This document shows, piece by piece, positions 53,492-62,150 of a DNA stretch of 64,000 nt (position 1 is the stretch's first letter; every line of letters starts with the position of its first letter). The translations under genes and the position numbers were made by a program. The notes below the pieces were generated by a model. That model saw only the letters and a program-made list of their open reading frames with translations. It searched no databases and had not been told where the DNA came from. The stretch comes from Actinomycetes bacterium (GTDB lineage Bacteria > Actinomycetota > Actinomycetes > Propionibacteriales > Propionibacteriaceae): contig JAEWOI010000006.1 in NCBI GenBank assembly GCA_023460935.1, forward strand, positions 1 through 64,000. Direction: 5' to 3'.

Positions 53492-54259
53492 TCAGCCGGT
53501 GAGGCCGTAGCTGACCACCGGCTGAGGCTCCGGGACGGCCGGGCGCAGGTCGGGCGCGGACTCGAACGGCTCGAAGCCGAGCAGCCCAACCAGGTGCGGC
53601 TCCAGCGCTCGGGCCACCTCGACCAGCGACGGCGCCGGGTGGTCGAGCTCCGCCGCGAGCGAGGTCACTCCTGCGTCGGTGATCCCGCAGGGCACGATCC
53701 GCCCGAAGTCAGCCAGGTCGGAGCTCACGTTGAGCGCGAAGCCGTGCATGGTGGTCTGCCGGGTCACCCGGATGCCGATGGCGGCGATCTTGCGGTCCGG
53801 ACGCCACCCGTCCGCGGCCAGCCACACCCCGGTGCGCCCGGGGATGCGTCCGGTGGCCAGCCCGTAGCCGGCGAGCAGGCGGATCAGGGCCTCCTCGACG
53901 CGCCGCACGTAGTCGACGACTCCGATGCCCCGTGGCAGGAAGACGATCGGGTAGCCGACCAGCTGCCCCGGTCCGTGGTAGGTGATCTTCCCGCCACGGT
54001 CGACGTCCACCACCGGCGTGCCGTCCAGCGGCCGCTCGTGCGGTTCGGTGCGCCGGCCGGCGGTGTACACCGGCGGGTGCTCGACGTAGATCACCTGCGG
54101 GCCGAGCTCGCCGGCAGCCACCCGGGCGTGCACCTGCCGCTGCAGGTCCCACGCCGCGTGGTAGTCGGTGAGCTCGGCTTCGGCCAGCCCGACATAGCGG
54201 AACCGGACCGGGCGCGGGTCGGCGACCTGCTCGCGGTTGGGCTCGACGGGGGAGGTCAC
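53492..54259 (-). CDS. lipB: Octanoyl-[acyl-carrier-protein]:protein octanoyltransferase
   Basis: 255 residues from a GTG at 54259 that overlaps the sucB stop (GTGA). It moves octanoate from ACP to lipoyl domains, including those of the SucB encoded upstream. Signature motifs: VDRGGKITYHGPGQLVGYPIVFLP and the acyl-thioester region GRIVPCGITDAGVTSLAAEL with the catalytic Cys and, earlier, the Lys of RPDRKIAAIGIRV. The tail is slightly longer than in E. coli. Direct translational coupling of the modifying enzyme to its substrate protein is notable. Confidence 0.96.
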   Translation of the reverse strand: MTSPVEPNREQVADPRPVRFRYVGLAEAELTDYHAAWDLQRQVHARVAAGELGPQVIYVEHPPVYTAGRRTEPHERPLDGTPVVDVDRGGKITYHGPGQLVGYPIVFLPRGIGVVDYVRRVEEALIRLLAGYGLATGRIPGRTGVWLAADGWRPDRKIAAIGIRVTRQTTMHGFALNVSSDLADFGRIVPCGITDAGVTSLAAELDHPAPSLVEVARALEPHLVGLLGFEPFESAPDLRPAVPEPQPVVSYGLTG

Positions 54260-56280
54260 AGGTCGAAGTCGCCCTCCTCGAGCCGGGCCTTGACGAAGCT
54301 GAGGAACCGGGCGGCGTCGGCGCCGTCCACCAGCCGGTGGTCGTAGCTCATCGACAGGTACATCATGTCCCGCACCGCGATGATCTCGCCGAGGTTCGGG
54401 TCCTTGACCACCATCGGCCGCTTGACCAGCGCGCCCGTGCCCAGGATCGCCACCTGCGGCTGGTTGATGATCGGGGTGTCGAACAGCGTTCCGGCCGAGC
54501 CGTAGTTGGTGATCGTGAAGGTGCCACCGGACAGCTCGTCCGGGGTCACCTTGTTGGAGCGGCTCCGGGCGGCGAGGTCGCCCACCTTCTTGGCCAGGCC
54601 GGTGACGCTGAGGTCGCCGGCGTCCTTGATCACGGGCACCATCAGGCCCTTCTCGGTGTCGACCGCGATGCCGAGGTGCTCGGCCTCCGCGTAGGTGATC
54701 GTCCCGGCCTCCGTGTCGATCGTCGCATTGACCTTCGGGAACTGCTTGAGCGCCTCGACGGCGGCCTTCGCGATGAACGGGAGGTAGGAGAGGCCGACGC
54801 CCTCCCGGGCACGGAAGTCGTCCTTCACCTTCGCGCGCAGCTTGGAGATGGCAGTGAGGTCCACCTCGACCGTCGCGGTGAGCTGGGCCGACACCTGGAG
54901 CGACTCGACCATCCGCCGGGCGATGGTGGCCCGGATGCGGGTCATCTTCTCCGTGGTGCCGCGCTTGCCGGTCCCGGCTGCGGTGGCCGCTGCGGGCGCG
55001 GACGCTGCCGATTCGGCCGCAGGCTCCGGTACGGCCGGCGCGGCCGCCGCCTTCGCCGCAGCCTCAGCGGCCTTCCTCGCCGCCTCGGCTGCTGCGAGCA
55101 CGTCCTGCTTGCGGATGCGGCCGCCGACACCGGTGCCGCTGACGGTGTTGAGGTCGATGCCGTTGGCCTCGGCCATCTTGCGCACCAGCGGGGTGACGTA
55201 GCCGGTGTCGGGCACCGACTCCGCTGCGCGCCGGGCCGGGGCGGGCTCCGGGCTGGGCCCGGAAGCCGGGGGCTTCGCCTCGGTTGCGGGCTGGGCTGCC
55301 TGGGGGGGCTCCGCTGCCCGGGCGGGCTCTGCGGGCTCTGCGGGCGCAGCCGGTGCCGCCGGTGCGGGCTGCGCCGCTGCTGCGGGCTGGGCTGCGGGTG
55401 CTGCCGGAGCCGGCTGGGCAGGCTGGGCAGCGGGTGCGGGCTCGGCTGCGGGTGCGGGCTGGGCAGCGGGTGCGGGCTGGGCAGCGGGTGCGGGCTCTGG
55501 CGCGGCTTCGGCGGAGCCGATCACGGCGAGCACGGAGCCGACGGCGGCAGTGTCGTCCTCGGCCACGCGGATCTCCAGCACGACGCCGGAAGCCGGGGAC
55601 GGGATCTCGGTGTCGACCTTGTCCGTCGACACCTCCACCAGCGGCTCGTCAGCCTCGACCCGGTCGCCCACCTGCTTCAGCCAGCGGGAGATGGTGCCTT
55701 CGGTGACCGACTCGCCCAGCTGGGGGAGCACGACCTCGGTGGACTCGCCCGAACCGCCCCCGGACGCCGGCGCCTCCGGTGCGGGTGCCTCGGCTGCGGG
55801 CGCCGCTGCCTCCGGTGCCGGACGCGGCTGCTCCTGCCCGGGCTGCTGCGGCTGCTGGGCCTGGGCGGAGTCCCCGGCCTGCTGCGGCGCCGGCTCCGCG
55901 GCCACCGCGCGCTGCGCGGGGGCGGACTCCTCCTCCGCGGGGGCTGCCTCGGCCGGCTGCGTCGCCGGCTGCCCGGCAGCCTGGGCCTCGGCCGCAGCTG
56001 CCGGCTCCGCCGGAGCGGAACCGCCGCCCTGGGCGGCCTCGTCCGGCTCGCCGATGGTTGCCAGCGTTGCGCCCACCGCCGCGACGTCGTCCTCCTGGAC
56101 GAGGATCTCGAGCACCACGCCGGCGACCGGCGAGGGGATCTCGGTGTCGACCTTGTCTGTGGAGACCTCGACCAGCGGCTCGTCCACCTCTACCCGGTCA
56201 CCGACCTTCTTCAGCCAGCGGGAGACGGTCCCCTCGGTGACGCTCTCGCCAAGTGCGGGCAGTGGAACGGGAGTGGACAT
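54256..56280 (-). CDS. sucB: Dihydrolipoamide succinyltransferase (E2) with two lipoyl domains
   Basis: 674 residues from the ATG at 56280, chosen over an upstream in-frame ATG because GAAGGAG lies 9 nt before it. It is the E2 core of the 2-oxoglutarate (possibly also pyruvate) dehydrogenase complex. Lipoyl domains at 1-78 and 180-256 have the modifiable Lys in STDKVDTEIPSP (K43 and K221). Long Ala/Pro/Gln-rich linkers separate them. A peripheral-subunit binding domain (LVRKMAEANGIDLNTV, GGRIRKQDVL) follows, then the catalytic domain with SYDHRLVDGADAARFL (His and Asp). Coupled to lipB. A DNA tandem repeat encodes part of linker 2. Confidence 0.95.
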   Translation of the reverse strand: MSTPVPLPALGESVTEGTVSRWLKKVGDRVEVDEPLVEVSTDKVDTEIPSPVAGVVLEILVQEDDVAAVGATLATIGEPDEAAQGGGSAPAEPAAAAEAQAAGQPATQPAEAAPAEEESAPAQRAVAAEPAPQQAGDSAQAQQPQQPGQEQPRPAPEAAAPAAEAPAPEAPASGGGSGESTEVVLPQLGESVTEGTISRWLKQVGDRVEADEPLVEVSTDKVDTEIPSPASGVVLEIRVAEDDTAAVGSVLAVIGSAEAAPEPAPAAQPAPAAQPAPAAEPAPAAQPAQPAPAAPAAQPAAAAQPAPAAPAAPAEPAEPARAAEPPQAAQPATEAKPPASGPSPEPAPARRAAESVPDTGYVTPLVRKMAEANGIDLNTVSGTGVGGRIRKQDVLAAAEAARKAAEAAAKAAAAPAVPEPAAESAASAPAAATAAGTGKRGTTEKMTRIRATIARRMVESLQVSAQLTATVEVDLTAISKLRAKVKDDFRAREGVGLSYLPFIAKAAVEALKQFPKVNATIDTEAGTITYAEAEHLGIAVDTEKGLMVPVIKDAGDLSVTGLAKKVGDLAARSRSNKVTPDELSGGTFTITNYGSAGTLFDTPIINQPQVAILGTGALVKRPMVVKDPNLGEIIAVRDMMYLSMSYDHRLVDGADAARFLSFVKARLEEGDFDL
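55422..55493 (-). repeat. Four tandem 18-nt repeats in the sucB linker
   Basis: Units at 55422-55439, 55440-55457, 55458-55475 and 55476-55493. Units 1, 3 and 4 are identical (plus strand GCTGGGCAGCGGGTGCGG) and unit 2 differs at a few positions. Each encodes PAPAAQ-type linker residues on the minus strand. Length variation between strains would change the linker without breaking the frame. Confidence 0.85.
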
Positions 56281-56355
56281 TTCGCTGGCTCCTTCGCTCA
56301 TCAGGTCGGTGCAGAGTTCAGACTATCCCCTACCGCGGAAGCCATAATGGGCGCC

Positions 56356-56679
56356 GTGGGTTGGTTCTCGAGATTGCGGCGCAGGCCGGTGGCCCCGGCC
56401 AGGAAGGGCGCCCTGGAGTCGGCGACGCTGGCCCACCTCGAGGACTTCGTGAGTACCCGACGAGGAGTCGAGGCATTCATCGAGCAGCCCACCACCATGA
56501 CGAGGGCGACGCTGCTGCTGATCGCGCACGACGGGGAGTGGACCCGGCGCAGCGTCGGCAGCGTGGAGTGGGCGCGGCAGTTCGCCGCCTCCCACAGGCT
56601 GCCGGCGTACGACGCCGGTGTCGTCGGGTACCCGCAGCGGATGCGGGACTACAACTCCAGGCGCCGTTCCGGCGACTGA
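56356..56679 (+). CDS. Small conserved protein of unknown function
   Basis: 107 residues from the GTG at 56356, which lies 7 nt after CATAAT; an ATG at 56347 within that box would add three residues. It begins with a basic amphipathic stretch (GWFSRLRRRPVAPARKG) and continues with LAHLEDFVSTRRGVEAFIEQ and TRATLLLIAHDGEWTRRSVGS, ending RMRDYNSRRRSGD. The pattern is one I associate with uncharacterised actinobacterial proteins. It is divergent from sucB and its last 31 nt overlap the convergent FAD oxidoreductase gene. Confidence 0.7.
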   Translation: MGWFSRLRRRPVAPARKGALESATLAHLEDFVSTRRGVEAFIEQPTTMTRATLLLIAHDGEWTRRSVGSVEWARQFAASHRLPAYDAGVVGYPQRMRDYNSRRRSGD

Positions 56680-58220
56680 TCCGTGACGGCGAGGAACGCC
56701 TCCACCAGCGCAGCCCCGAGCGCAGCCCCCGGCGCCGGGGACACGCCGGGGAACAGCGAGCCGGCCGCACCGCCGCAGGCGTAGAGCCCGGCGATCACCG
56801 TCCCGTCCGTGCGCAGCGCCCGCGCCGCCGCGTCGACCAGCAGGCCGCCCTTCGTGCCGGCGTCGCCGGGATAGACCCGGACCGCCCAGTAGGGCGGCTT
56901 GTCCACCTTGCCGAGGCCGGCCTTGCGCCGCTTGCCTGCTGCGCCCGCCGAGACCCCGCCGCGGGTCTCACCCCGGCGGAAGTCGGCGTCCGCGCCCTTG
57001 CCTGCGAAACCGTTGAACCGGACCACGGTGCCCAGGAGGCCGGCGCGATCCACCCCCAGTGCCTGCGCCAGGTCGTTCAGCGTTCCCGCCCGGACGATCT
57101 CCTCGTTCTCCAGGGCCCGGCGCGGCGGGTTCCCCGCGGGCCAGGGGCCCAGCGCGTGCGCCTGGCGGTGGCGGTTGTCCATCACCAGGTAGGACGGCAC
57201 CGCGCGCACCCCGCGGCTGCGCTCGTACAGCGCCCGGCCGGCGGTGTTGGCCGGCGCCGACTCGTCGAAGAAGCGGTCACCGGCGGAGTCCACGATCAGG
57301 CTGTGGGCCTGCCCCCGCACGTCGTCCAGGGAGTAGGCCTTCCCCTCCGCGACCATCACCGGCAGCCACCACGCGTCGTCCAGGCCGGTGGTGGCCGCGC
57401 CCAGCGCCGTGGCGAGGTGCAGCACCTCGCCGGTGTTCCGGCCGGAGGAGGTCGACCACGCCGTGTCGGTTGGCAGCGGCAGGTACTCCTCGCGCAGGCC
57501 CTGGTCGTTCTCGAAGCCGCCGCTGGCCAGCAGCACGGCCGCAGCCGTCACCCTGACCTCGGCGTCGTTCCGGCGCACCACGACGCCGGAGACGCCGCCA
57601 TCGTCGGCGAGCAGCTCCACGACGGGGCTGTCCAGCCAGAGTTCCACGCCGTTCGCCGTCGCCCGGTGCAGCAGGTGCGCGGCCAGCGCCTCGCCCGGGG
57701 TGGCGGTGGAGCGGCGTCGGCGCAGCAGCCTGCCCAGGCCGTTGCCGCCGGACTCGGCCGCCGGGCGCAGTTGCGCGTCCCACTCACCGAGCACGTGCCG
57801 GTCGAAGGCCTGGGCCTGCAACACGCGGCCCTGCGGCTTGGCTCCCGGCAGGGACGGCAGGTGGTCGCCCAGCCCCTTCACCGGGGAGAGTGCGATGTTG
57901 GAGGAGGTGAGCCAGCGGCCGAGCTTTCCGGCCGTCCGGACGTAGGCCGCGCGCCGCGCAGCCCCGGTGGCAGCAGTCGGCTCGCCGAGCAGCGCATCGA
58001 GGTAGGCCAAAGCGTCCGCGGTCGAGTCGGTGACCCCGAGCTTGGCCGCCAGGTGGTTGGCCGGCAGCCACAGCCGGCCGTCGGAGCCGGCGGTGCTGCC
58101 GCCGGCCAGCTGGTCCGCGTCCACCACCAGCACCCGGCGGCCCAGCCGGCGCGCCGCCACTGCCGCCAGCAGTCCCGCCGCACCGGCGCCGACGACGACG
58201 AGGTCGAACTCGGCCGTCAT
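56649..58220 (-). CDS. FAD-dependent oxidoreductase of the fumarate reductase/3-ketosteroid dehydrogenase type
   Basis: 523 residues from the ATG at 58220, 2 nt after the pepA stop. An N-terminal FAD motif DLVVVGAGAAGLLAAVAARRLGRRVLVVDAD is followed by GGSTAGSDGRLWLP, a second FAD region AAAVLLASGGFEND and the C-terminal GLYACGGAAGSLFPGVSPAPGAALGAALVEA. This is the layout of flavocytochrome c/KstD-like dehydrogenases without a heme domain. The substrate is unknown. The ratio of basic residues in one segment (ETRGGVSAGAAGKRRKAGLG) is unusual and looks like a surface insertion. Its 3' end overlaps the convergent small gene by 31 nt. Confidence 0.85.
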   Translation of the reverse strand: MTAEFDLVVVGAGAAGLLAAVAARRLGRRVLVVDADQLAGGSTAGSDGRLWLPANHLAAKLGVTDSTADALAYLDALLGEPTAATGAARRAAYVRTAGKLGRWLTSSNIALSPVKGLGDHLPSLPGAKPQGRVLQAQAFDRHVLGEWDAQLRPAAESGGNGLGRLLRRRRSTATPGEALAAHLLHRATANGVELWLDSPVVELLADDGGVSGVVVRRNDAEVRVTAAAVLLASGGFENDQGLREEYLPLPTDTAWSTSSGRNTGEVLHLATALGAATTGLDDAWWLPVMVAEGKAYSLDDVRGQAHSLIVDSAGDRFFDESAPANTAGRALYERSRGVRAVPSYLVMDNRHRQAHALGPWPAGNPPRRALENEEIVRAGTLNDLAQALGVDRAGLLGTVVRFNGFAGKGADADFRRGETRGGVSAGAAGKRRKAGLGKVDKPPYWAVRVYPGDAGTKGGLLVDAAARALRTDGTVIAGLYACGGAAGSLFPGVSPAPGAALGAALVEAFLAVTDQSPERRLEL

Positions 58221-58222
58221 CG

Positions 58223-59719
58223 TCAGCTGGACAGCGCGTGGGCGAGCGCGATCAGCGTGCGCACACCCACCCCGGTGCCTCCGGCGGGGACGTAGTCGTA
58301 GGGGTTGCCGTCGTTGAACGCAGGCCCAGCGATGTCGAGGTGCGCCCACGGGATCTCGGTCGGGACGAACTCGGAGAGGAACGCGGCCGCGGTGAGCGCA
58401 CCGCCGTACCGGTTGCCGGTCGAGCGGAGGTCGGCCACCTTGGACTCGAGCTTGGGTCGGGCGTCCTCTGGGATCGGCAGCTGCCAGAACTGCTCGCCGG
58501 CGACCTCGGCGGCGTCCAGCACCAGGTCGGCGGTCTGGTCGTCACGCGCCATCAGGCCGGCCACGCGCTCGCCGAGGGCAACCATGCACGCGCCGGTGAG
58601 GGTGGCGACGTCGAGTACGAGGTTGGGCTTGTCCTCCACCGACTTCACCAGCGCATCGGCCATCACGAGCCGGCCCTCGGCGTCGGAGTTGCCGTTCTCG
58701 ACGGTCTTGCCGCCGTACATCGTGAGCACGTCGGACGGGCGGTAGGCCGAGCCGGAGGGCAGGTTCTCCGCCATCGCTGCCCAGGCCGTGACCCGGATCC
58801 GCAGGCCCAGTTCCGCGATGGCCGTGGTGGCGGCGAGCACCGCGGCGGCACCGGCCATGTCGCACTTCATGGTGTACATGCCCTCGGGCGACTTCAGGTT
58901 CAACCCGCCGGCGTCGAAGGTGATGCCCTTGCCGACCAGGGCGAGGTGGAACTTCGCGCCGCGCGGGGCATAGGAGAGCTTCACCAGCCGGGGCTTGCGG
59001 GTGGAACCGCCGCCGACGGCGAGGATGCCGCCGAAGCGGTCGCGCTCGAGGGCCTTGTCGTCCCAGATCTCCACGTCGAGCTTGGCCGTGCGGGCCAGGG
59101 GCCGCACCGATTCGGCGAAGGTCTCGGGGTAGAGGTCGTTGCCGGGGGTGTTGACCCAGTCTCGGGCCCGGACCACAGCCGTGGCGGTGACCACGGCGAG
59201 GTCGAGGGCCTGCTTGGCCTCGGGCCTGCGGTTGGTCGCCACCAGGTTCAGCTGCCCGATGCCGGGCACGTCCGCGGCTGCGCGACGGTAGCTGTAAGCG
59301 CCCAGCAGCGCTCCCTCGGCCGCACCCTTGATCACCTGGGGCTCAGCGGTGTCGAGGCTGATCGTCACGGTCTGCGGTGCCGGGGCGGGCAACGCGGCGA
59401 CGAGTTGCACAGCCGAGCCGGCCGCACGGCGGACCTGCTCAGGCGTGACGTCGATCGGGCCGAGCCCCACCACGACCACCCGCCAGCCGTTGGGTCCGGC
59501 GACGAGCACCGACTTGCCGGGCTTGGCCGAACCGCCGAGCTGCCGTGCGATGGCGGCCAGGTCCTGGCCGAGTGCCTTGCTGAAGGCCTTCGCGAGCTCC
59601 TCCGGCAGGCCGACGACGAGGTCTCCCTCCGACGCCTCGGCAAGGCCGACCACGAGCACTCCCGGCTCCTTGCCCACGGCTGGGGAGAGCGATATCGCTG
59701 GCAATGCGTTGGTCGACAC
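58223..59719 (-). CDS. pepA: Leucyl aminopeptidase (M17)
   Basis: 498 residues from a GTG at 59719 with AGAGAGGAA upstream. It is a hexameric two-metal aminopeptidase acting in peptide turnover. The C-terminal catalytic domain is complete: LVGKGITFDAGGLNLKSPEGM (metal Lys and Asp), CDMAGAAAVLA, NGNSDAEGRLVMADAL (M17 signature with metal Glu and Arg) and NLVLDVATLTGACMVALGERVAGL. The N-terminal third is the less conserved macrodomain-like part. Some M17 proteins also bind DNA, but no evidence for that is visible here. Leads into the FAD oxidoreductase gene. Confidence 0.96.
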   Translation of the reverse strand: MSTNALPAISLSPAVGKEPGVLVVGLAEASEGDLVVGLPEELAKAFSKALGQDLAAIARQLGGSAKPGKSVLVAGPNGWRVVVVGLGPIDVTPEQVRRAAGSAVQLVAALPAPAPQTVTISLDTAEPQVIKGAAEGALLGAYSYRRAAADVPGIGQLNLVATNRRPEAKQALDLAVVTATAVVRARDWVNTPGNDLYPETFAESVRPLARTAKLDVEIWDDKALERDRFGGILAVGGGSTRKPRLVKLSYAPRGAKFHLALVGKGITFDAGGLNLKSPEGMYTMKCDMAGAAAVLAATTAIAELGLRIRVTAWAAMAENLPSGSAYRPSDVLTMYGGKTVENGNSDAEGRLVMADALVKSVEDKPNLVLDVATLTGACMVALGERVAGLMARDDQTADLVLDAAEVAGEQFWQLPIPEDARPKLESKVADLRSTGNRYGGALTAAAFLSEFVPTEIPWAHLDIAGPAFNDGNPYDYVPAGGTGVGVRTLIALAHALSS

Positions 59720-59841
59720 TGTGGTTCCTCTCTTGCTGCACGCCGGTGGTCAGCTGCGACCCCTAAGGCTAGTCCTGAGTTGTCCACAGATGCTCGCCCG
59801 GGGTCTGGATCTGCGGCTCTGTTCCACGGCACCGTGGTCGG

Positions 59842-60807
59842 ATGCGACGTCCGCGTCTCTGGGTGCTCCCGCAGCACCCGAGCCCGCTGGCCGCGCTCGG
59901 GCCGGGGGTCACCCGCGCCATGGTGCGGACCGGCCTGCGTACCGGCAGCCTGCTCAGGCTGCGCGAAGGCGTGTACCTGGCGGCGGCAGCCTGGCCGGAT
60001 GGCGAGGTGGAGCAGCACCTCACGAGGGCCCGCGCCGAGCAGGTGGCCAACCGAGATGCCGTGCTCAGCCACCACAGCGCCGCGCTCGCCTGGGGGCTGC
60101 CGTCCCCGCCGCTGACGCACTGGGCGGTGTTGCCTCCGGTGGTCACCGTTCCCCTCGGTGGCCGACGGTCGCGCACGTCGGCCACGGCGAGGGTGGTGGA
60201 GGCGCCGCTGCCAGCGGGCCACGTCACCCGCGACGCCGCCGGCTGGCTGGTGACCACCGTGCCCCGGACGGCCGTCGACGTGGCCGGGCACCTGGACCTG
60301 CCCGACGCCCTGGTGGTGCTGGACGCGGCGGCGCGGCTGGTGTGCAGCAGCGTCGTGGCGCAACCGCGCCGGCGTGACTACGCCGCCCCTGCGCTGCTGA
60401 CCCTGGTGCGGAAGCTACTGGACGACGCCTGTGCCGGCAGGCGGGGGCTCGCGGCCACCAAGGTCGCGGTCGGCCTGGTTGATCCGCGCAGGGAGAGCCC
60501 GATCGAATCCCTGACGGCCGGCCACATCTTCCTCGCCGGGCTGCCGATGCCGGAGTTCCAGGCGCCGATCCACACCGTGCGCGGCACGTTCTACCCGGAC
60601 TGCTACTGGAAGGACCACCGGCTGATCGGGGAGGCCGACGGCGCGGTGAAGTCCGCCGGTCCCGAAGCGGTCCTGCAGGAGAAGGAGCGCGAGCAGTACC
60701 TGCGGGACCTGGGTTTCGGCATGGTCCGGTGGCTGGGCCGGGAAATCACCTTGCGGCCGGAGGTGGTGGTGGAGCGGATCGCCCGCGCCCTTCGTGCCGC
60801 CGCCTGA
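59842..60807 (+). CDS. AbiEi-like N-terminus with VSR/DUF559-like C-terminus; unknown role
   Basis: 321 residues. The N-terminal segment (VTRAMVRTGLRTGSLLRLREGVYLAAAAW, then DAVLSHHSAALAWGLP) is the winged-helix and following helix seen in AbiEi-type antitoxin-like proteins. VTTVPRTAVDVA follows. The C-terminal part (ESPIESLTAGHIFLAGLPMPEFQAPIHT, YPDCYWKDHRLIGEADG) has the spacing of DUF559/VSR-like PD-(D/E)XK folds. No neighbouring AbiEii toxin gene is present, so calling it a toxin-antitoxin system would be unjustified. Such orphan genes are common in actinobacteria. Its stop lies in a long palindrome. Confidence 0.7.
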   Translation: MRRPRLWVLPQHPSPLAALGPGVTRAMVRTGLRTGSLLRLREGVYLAAAAWPDGEVEQHLTRARAEQVANRDAVLSHHSAALAWGLPSPPLTHWAVLPPVVTVPLGGRRSRTSATARVVEAPLPAGHVTRDAAGWLVTTVPRTAVDVAGHLDLPDALVVLDAAARLVCSSVVAQPRRRDYAAPALLTLVRKLLDDACAGRRGLAATKVAVGLVDPRRESPIESLTAGHIFLAGLPMPEFQAPIHTVRGTFYPDCYWKDHRLIGEADGAVKSAGPEAVLQEKEREQYLRDLGFGMVRWLGREITLRPEVVVERIARALRAAA

Positions 60808-60957
60808 GGGTTGTTATCGGAGGCCGTTCAGCCGGTGGTGGAAGTTCGCGCCGCTTGAGGGCTGCCAAGCGCGCCAGCACGCCGGGGATAGCGACCGCAG
60901 GGCGGCGCCAACCTCGACGCTGGGCGGCCCGGAACTCCATAACGACCCTCGGGCGGC
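60799..60957. repeat. About 160-bp imperfect palindrome between two genes
   Basis: The 19-nt ends (60799-60817 and 60939-60957) are complementary except for two G-T pairs. Further complementary blocks lie inside, for example GGAG/CTCC next to the ends and GTTCGCGCCGC against GGCGGCGCCAAC. It starts in the last codons of the AbiEi/VSR-like gene and ends 37 nt before the alcohol dehydrogenase start. It may be a terminator or a MITE-like element. Confidence 0.55.
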
Positions 60958-60993
60958 GACAGGACGGGTCGGTGATTGCGGCAGACTGCAGGC

Positions 60994-62118
60994 GTGACCT
61001 CCTTCACCTTCGCCACCGCGGGCCGGATCGAGTTCGGGCCGGGTCGCAGCGCCGGCCTGGCAGCCGCTGTGGCCGGCCTCGGTTCCCGGCCGTTCGTCTG
61101 TACCGGCTCGGATCCGGCCCGGTTCGCAGCGTTGCTCGAAGCCCTGCCCGCCGCCGCCGTCTTCGCCGTCCACGGCGAGCCGACCATGGACGTGGTCCGG
61201 GCCGGCGCCGCCGCCGCCCGCGAGCACAACGCAGACGTGGTCGTCGGCATCGGCGGCGGTGCGGTGCTGGACGCTGCCAAGATCGTCGCCGCGCTGGTTA
61301 CCAACGGTGGCGACCCGCTCGACTACGCCGAGGTGGTTGGAGCCGGCCAACCGCTCACCGAACCCTGCCTTCCGTTCGTCGCGGTGCCCACCACTGCCGG
61401 CACCGGTTCGGAGGTGACCGCCAACGGGGTGGTCACCTCGACCGACCACCGCGTGAAGGTGAGCCTGCGCTCACCGTCCATGCTGGCCAGGGTCGCGATC
61501 GTTGATCCGGAACTCACGATCGGCTGCCCGCCCGCCGTCACCGCCCACGCCGGCCTGGACGCGCTCGTGCAGTGCATCGAGCCGTTCGTCTCCCAGTTCG
61601 CCAACCCGCTCACCGACGGCTTCTGCCGCGAGGGGATCCGGCGGGCCGCGTCCGGGCTGGTGCGGGCCTACCGCGACGGCAGCGACCTTGCGGCGCGCAC
61701 CGACGTCAGCCTGTGCGCGCTGCTGTCCGGGCTGGCGCTCGCCAACGGCAAGCTGGGCGCGGCGCACGGCATCGCCGGCCCGATGGGCGGGGCACTTGGC
61801 GCACCCCACGGGGCGATCACTGCCGCCGTCATGGTCGCGGTGAGCGAGCACAACCTGCGGGTGGGGGACGACGCGACGAGGGCCCGCTACGCCGAGATCG
61901 GCGAGCTGCTCACCGGCCGCAGGGATCCGGCCGCCTACCTGGACTGGTTCGGCGGCACCGCTGCCGAGCTGGGGGTTCAGGGCCTGGCGGCGCTGGGACT
62001 CACCGAGGACGGGATCGGGCCGGTCGCGGAGGCCGCGGCCAAGGCGTCCAGCACGAAGGGCAACCCGGTGCCGGTGGGTCCGGACGACTTCGCGGTGATT
62101 CTGCGCCGCTCGATGTGA
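60994..62118 (+). CDS. Iron-containing alcohol dehydrogenase
   Basis: 374 residues from a GTG at 60994, 6 nt after CAGACT. The group III (iron-type) ADH fold is shown by GRIEFGPGRS, DVVVGIGGGAVLDAAKIVAA (NAD binding), VAVPTTAGTGSEVT, the metal region AHAGLDALVQCIEPFVS and LANGKLGAAHGIAGPMGGALGAPHG with the metal-binding His residues. The substrate could be a primary alcohol, a diol or maleylacetate. Closeness to gcvT gives no hint. The stop is 32 nt before the gcvT start. Confidence 0.88.
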   Translation: MTSFTFATAGRIEFGPGRSAGLAAAVAGLGSRPFVCTGSDPARFAALLEALPAAAVFAVHGEPTMDVVRAGAAAAREHNADVVVGIGGGAVLDAAKIVAALVTNGGDPLDYAEVVGAGQPLTEPCLPFVAVPTTAGTGSEVTANGVVTSTDHRVKVSLRSPSMLARVAIVDPELTIGCPPAVTAHAGLDALVQCIEPFVSQFANPLTDGFCREGIRRAASGLVRAYRDGSDLAARTDVSLCALLSGLALANGKLGAAHGIAGPMGGALGAPHGAITAAVMVAVSEHNLRVGDDATRARYAEIGELLTGRRDPAAYLDWFGGTAAELGVQGLAALGLTEDGIGPVAEAAAKASSTKGNPVPVGPDDFAVILRRSM

Positions 62119-62150
62119 CTAACCTGAGCCGCGAGAAGAAGGGGCCGAAG

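Noticed and set aside
59842..60807. Type IV (AbiE) toxin-antitoxin or other defence system
   Set aside because: The gene has an AbiEi-like N-terminus, but no AbiEii nucleotidyltransferase toxin or other defence gene is adjacent. The DUF559 gene at 20868-21422 is equally isolated.
62119..62150. Glycine riboswitch ahead of gcvT
   Set aside because: Only 32 nt separate gcvT from the preceding gene, too little for the aptamer.
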